In this document: in pieces, positions 16,558 through 18,429 of the stretch
Layout of the letters: the number at the start of each line of letters is the position of its first letter
Numbering within the stretch: position 1 is the stretch's first letter
Assembly: GCA_017475875.1 (NCBI GenBank)
Contig: JAFVET010000116.1
Span: 1 to 18,429, forward strand
Length of the DNA stretch: 18,429 nt
Direction: 5' to 3'
Origin: Candidatus Methanomethylophilaceae archaeon
GTDB taxonomy: Archaea; Thermoplasmatota; Thermoplasmata; Methanomassiliicoccales; Methanomethylophilaceae
Program-made: the position numbers and the translations under genes
The notes under the pieces: model-generated
What the model saw: the letters and a program-made list of their open reading frames with translations, nothing else
Databases searched by the model: none
Told to the model about the DNA's origin: nothing

Positions 16558-16564
16558 AATCCCA

Positions 16565-17506
16565 ATGGCCTCGAAAACCCTAGAAGACATACCGGGAGTA
16601 GGACCAGCCATAGCAGAAAAACTCCGTGAAGCAGGATACAACGAGTTGATGGCCATTGCAGTAGCTTCCCCCAAAGAACTTGCAGAAACGTGCGAGATCG
16701 GGGAGAAGAAGGCAATGGACATCATCGAGGGTGCCAAGCTCTGCGCGGACATTGGCGGTTTCGAGACAGGAGAAGACATCCTGGAAAGAAGAAAGAGCGT
16801 CACCAAGCTGACGACCGGATCCCAAGCATTCGACGAGCTCCTCGCCGGAGGCCTGGAGAGCCAATCCATAGTGGAACTGTTCGGTGAATTCGGAAGCTGC
16901 AAGACACAGGTCTGCTTCCAACTCGCGGTCAACGCCACGCTGCCGGAAGAGCGCGGCGGGCTAGACTCCGACGTCATCATCATCGACAGCGAGAACACGT
17001 TCCGTCCGGAAAGGATCATCCAGATGGCCACGTACCTCGGAGTGGATCCGGACGAGACCCTCAAGAGGATCCACGTCGCCCGTGCCTTCAACTCGCAGCA
17101 CCAGGTCCTCCTGGTGGACAAGGCGATGGAACTGGCACAGACCACCAAAGTCAGACTGCTCATCGTGGATTCGCTCACGTCTCATTTCAGAGCAGAATAC
17201 GTGGGGAGAGGTGCCCTGGCCGAAAGGCAGCAGATCCTCAACCGCCACATGCACGACCTGCTCAACTTCGCAACCATCAACAACGCCGTCATCGCGGTCA
17301 CCAACCAGGTCGCCGCCAAACCCGACGCGTTCTTCGGAGACCCCACGAGGCCCATCGGAGGCCACATAGTCGGTCACACGGCCACTTTCCGCATATACCT
17401 GAGAAAGGGAAAGGCCGGAAAGAGGATCGCGAGGCTGATAGACTCCCCCAACCTGCCCGAAGGGGAGGCTGTCTTCATGGTCACCGAAGATGGTATTAAG
17501 GACTGA
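16565..17506 (+). CDS. radA: DNA repair and recombination protein RadA, with altered P-loop
   Basis: Archaeal RecA/Rad51 recombinase (313 residues) that forms ATP-dependent filaments on single-stranded DNA and drives strand exchange. An N-terminal helix-hairpin-helix domain (5-60, [18 protein letters not shown]) and linker [12 protein letters not shown] are followed by the ATPase core. The Walker A region reads GEFGSCKTQ (107-115). The Gly before the catalytic Lys113 in the family consensus GEFGSGKTQ is Cys112 here (codon TGC, one base from GGC). The rest is canonical: [14 protein letters not shown], Walker [20 protein letters not shown] (198-216), VTNQV (245-249), [12 protein letters not shown] and the C-terminal [17 protein letters not shown]. 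The length is typical. A box A and strong Shine-Dalgarno sequence precede it. A hairpin begins 9 nt after the stop. Confidence 0.97.
   Translation: MASKTLEDIPGVGPAIAEKLREAGYNELMAIAVASPKELAETCEIGEKKAMDIIEGAKLCADIGGFETGEDILERRKSVTKLTTGSQAFDELLAGGLESQSIVELFGEFGSCKTQVCFQLAVNATLPEERGGLDSDVIIIDSENTFRPERIIQMATYLGVDPDETLKRIHVARAFNSQHQVLLVDKAMELAQTTKVRLLIVDSLTSHFRAEYVGRGALAERQQILNRHMHDLLNFATINNAVIAVTNQVAAKPDAFFGDPTRPIGGHIVGHTATFRIYLRKGKAGKRIARLIDSPNLPEGEAVFMVTEDGIKD
17494..17499 (+). promoter_or_regulatory. Possible box A of the tRNA methyltransferase gene inside the radA end
   Basis: TATTAA is centred ~25 nt upstream of the GTG at 17522, within the last codons of radA. It would give a leaderless methyltransferase mRNA. 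Confidence 0.35.
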
Positions 17507-17515
17507 ACCATAAAA

Positions 17516-17534
17516 GGGGGTGTGACACACCCCC
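17516..17534 (+). terminator. Perfect hairpin between radA and the tRNA methyltransferase gene
   Basis: GGGGGTGTGACACACCCCC is a 19-nt perfect palindrome (eight pairs, GAC loop) followed by the pyrimidine-rich AATTCTTCTTC. It may terminate or slow radA transcription. It also contains the GTG start codon of the next gene (17522-17524) in its left arm. Confidence 0.55.
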
Positions 17535-18429
17535 AATTCTTCTTCGACCTGTCCGGTGAACTCAAGGACATGCCCCGTTCGGAGGTACTGGGGTGTCTAT
17601 CCGCTGAAACCGAGGAATTCGAGATTACTTCCGAAGGCCCCGGCCATCTAATAGCCTCCTTTGACGAAACGCATCTGGCCGATATCGCTTCGCGTCTGGC
17701 GCTCACACACAGCACGGGACGGTTCCTGGGAAGATACGACCCCTCCGACCTCAGCAACCTCGAAGATATCGAACTACCTGAGGGTACCTTCGCCGTGAGA
17801 TCCAAACGGTTCCAGGGGATGATGCGCGACGTGGATTCCCAGGCCATGGCACGCAAGATCGGTGGAGTCCTGTCCAAGAAGAACGACGTGGACCTCCGCG
17901 ATCCAGACTTCGTGGTCATGGTGCACATGTCTGACGGTGCCAACATGTTCCTCGACGAATACGACACCGACACCGACCTTCTCGAGAAGAGGAAAGTCGG
18001 GGAGAGACCTTTCTTCTCACCGATATCCCTCCATCCCAAGTTCGCACGTGCCCTCATCAACATGACCGGTACGAAGAGGGGCGGGACGGTTCTGGACCCG
18101 TTCTGCGGAACCGGCGGGATACTCATCGAGGCCGCGGACATGGGAATGAAGGCCATCGCATCGGACTTCGACGAGGAGATGGTCATCGGATGCCAGGAGA
18201 ACATGGAGTTCTACGGTTTCAAGCTGCACGACTCGGACGTCCTAGACGTCGGAGATATCCCCGACCGCTTTTCGGACATCGATGCCGTATGCACGGACCC
18301 ACCTTACGGAAGATCCACGAAAACCGGTGGGGAGGACATAGACGAGATCTACAGACGTGCAGGGGATTCCATTCCGAAAGTCCTGAAAGCCGACGGTAAA
18401 GCGGGAATCGTGCTTCCGCACCGTATGTC
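17522..18429 (+). CDS. trmG10: tRNA (guanine(10)-N2)-methyltransferase (Trm-G10/COG1041), incomplete at window end
   Basis: SAM-dependent enzyme that makes N2-methyl- or N2,N2-dimethylguanosine at tRNA position 10. 302 codons are visible; the frame runs off the right edge. The N-terminus FFFDLSGELKDMPRSEV matches the family's start (F-ELSGExxxLPxxE), which makes the GTG at 17522 the start. The only later in-frame candidate considered, the ATG at 17570, would remove this segment. A ferredoxin-like/THUMP region (~1-150) is followed by HPKFARALINMTG. Motif I comes next (TVLDPFCGTGGILIEAADMG, about residues 195-214). The catalytic motif IV is TDPPYG (about 258-263), typical of exocyclic amino methylation. 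The gene lies 15 nt after radA, with its start codon inside a hairpin, so co-expression with radA is doubtful or regulated. Confidence 0.88.
   Translation, partial: MTHPQFFFDLSGELKDMPRSEVLGCLSAETEEFEITSEGPGHLIASFDETHLADIASRLALTHSTGRFLGRYDPSDLSNLEDIELPEGTFAVRSKRFQGMMRDVDSQAMARKIGGVLSKKNDVDLRDPDFVVMVHMSDGANMFLDEYDTDTDLLEKRKVGERPFFSPISLHPKFARALINMTGTKRGGTVLDPFCGTGGILIEAADMGMKAIASDFDEEMVIGCQENMEFYGFKLHDSDVLDVGDIPDRFSDIDAVCTDPPYGRSTKTGGEDIDEIYRRAGDSIPKVLKADGKAGIVLPHRM

Overview
The window looks like the chromosome of a euryarchaeon. It carries RadA rather than RecA, archaeal tRNA genes, a two-subunit class I fumarase, an archaeal OGG-type glycosylase and the archaeal tRNA G10 methyltransferase. 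AT-rich box A elements repeatedly lie about 25 nt upstream of start codons, which implies mostly leaderless mRNAs. The G+C-rich coding sequence together with a cobalt ECF importer would fit a methanogen of the Thermoplasmata/Methanomassiliicoccales type. That placement is inference, because no marker here fixes the lineage.

Layout. 1-2549 (+): the end of an ECF-type cobalt transporter operon (cbiQ tail, then two cbiO ATPases with an unusual shared C-terminal extension), closed by a clear hairpin plus T-run terminator. 2686-2760: tRNA-Thr(GGT). 2836-4026: a leaderless DUF1015 protein with its own terminator hairpin. 4222-5915: an unusual stretch bounded by two nearly identical tRNA-Val genes on the minus strand (anticodons CAC and TAC). 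It holds a strongly structured non-coding segment (about 4497-4735) with a promoter-like box A and operator-like repeats, a second box A, a pair of inverted 25-bp repeats, and a leaderless DUF169-like gene. 6052-7481: fumarase alpha and beta subunits. 7475-8338 (-): a secreted, C-terminally membrane-anchored protein with carboxypeptidase-regulatory-like repeats, whose end overlaps the fumarase end. 8339-8854: a non-coding or decayed stretch rich in small hairpins. 8855-14218: a very large Lhr-family helicase. 14219-15055 (-): OGG-type DNA glycosylase, end to end with lhr. 15074-16432 (-): a second membrane-anchored surface protein of unknown family. 16565-17506: radA. 17522 to the edge: tRNA (guanine-10-N2) methyltransferase, incomplete at the window end.

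How the genes fit together. The first block takes up cobalt, probably for corrinoids. Fumarase is central carbon metabolism. Lhr, OGG and RadA form a DNA repair and recombination cluster interrupted by one surface-protein gene. The tRNA genes and the G10 methyltransferase belong to translation.

Points most worth attention: the structured RNA candidate near 4500-4735 and its operator-like promoter; the Gly-to-Cys change in the RadA P-loop; a 19-nt perfect hairpin that buries the GTG start of the methyltransferase gene; the shared Cys-containing extension of both CbiO proteins; and an Lhr protein with two apparent AlkZ/HTH_42-like beta-barrel regions.
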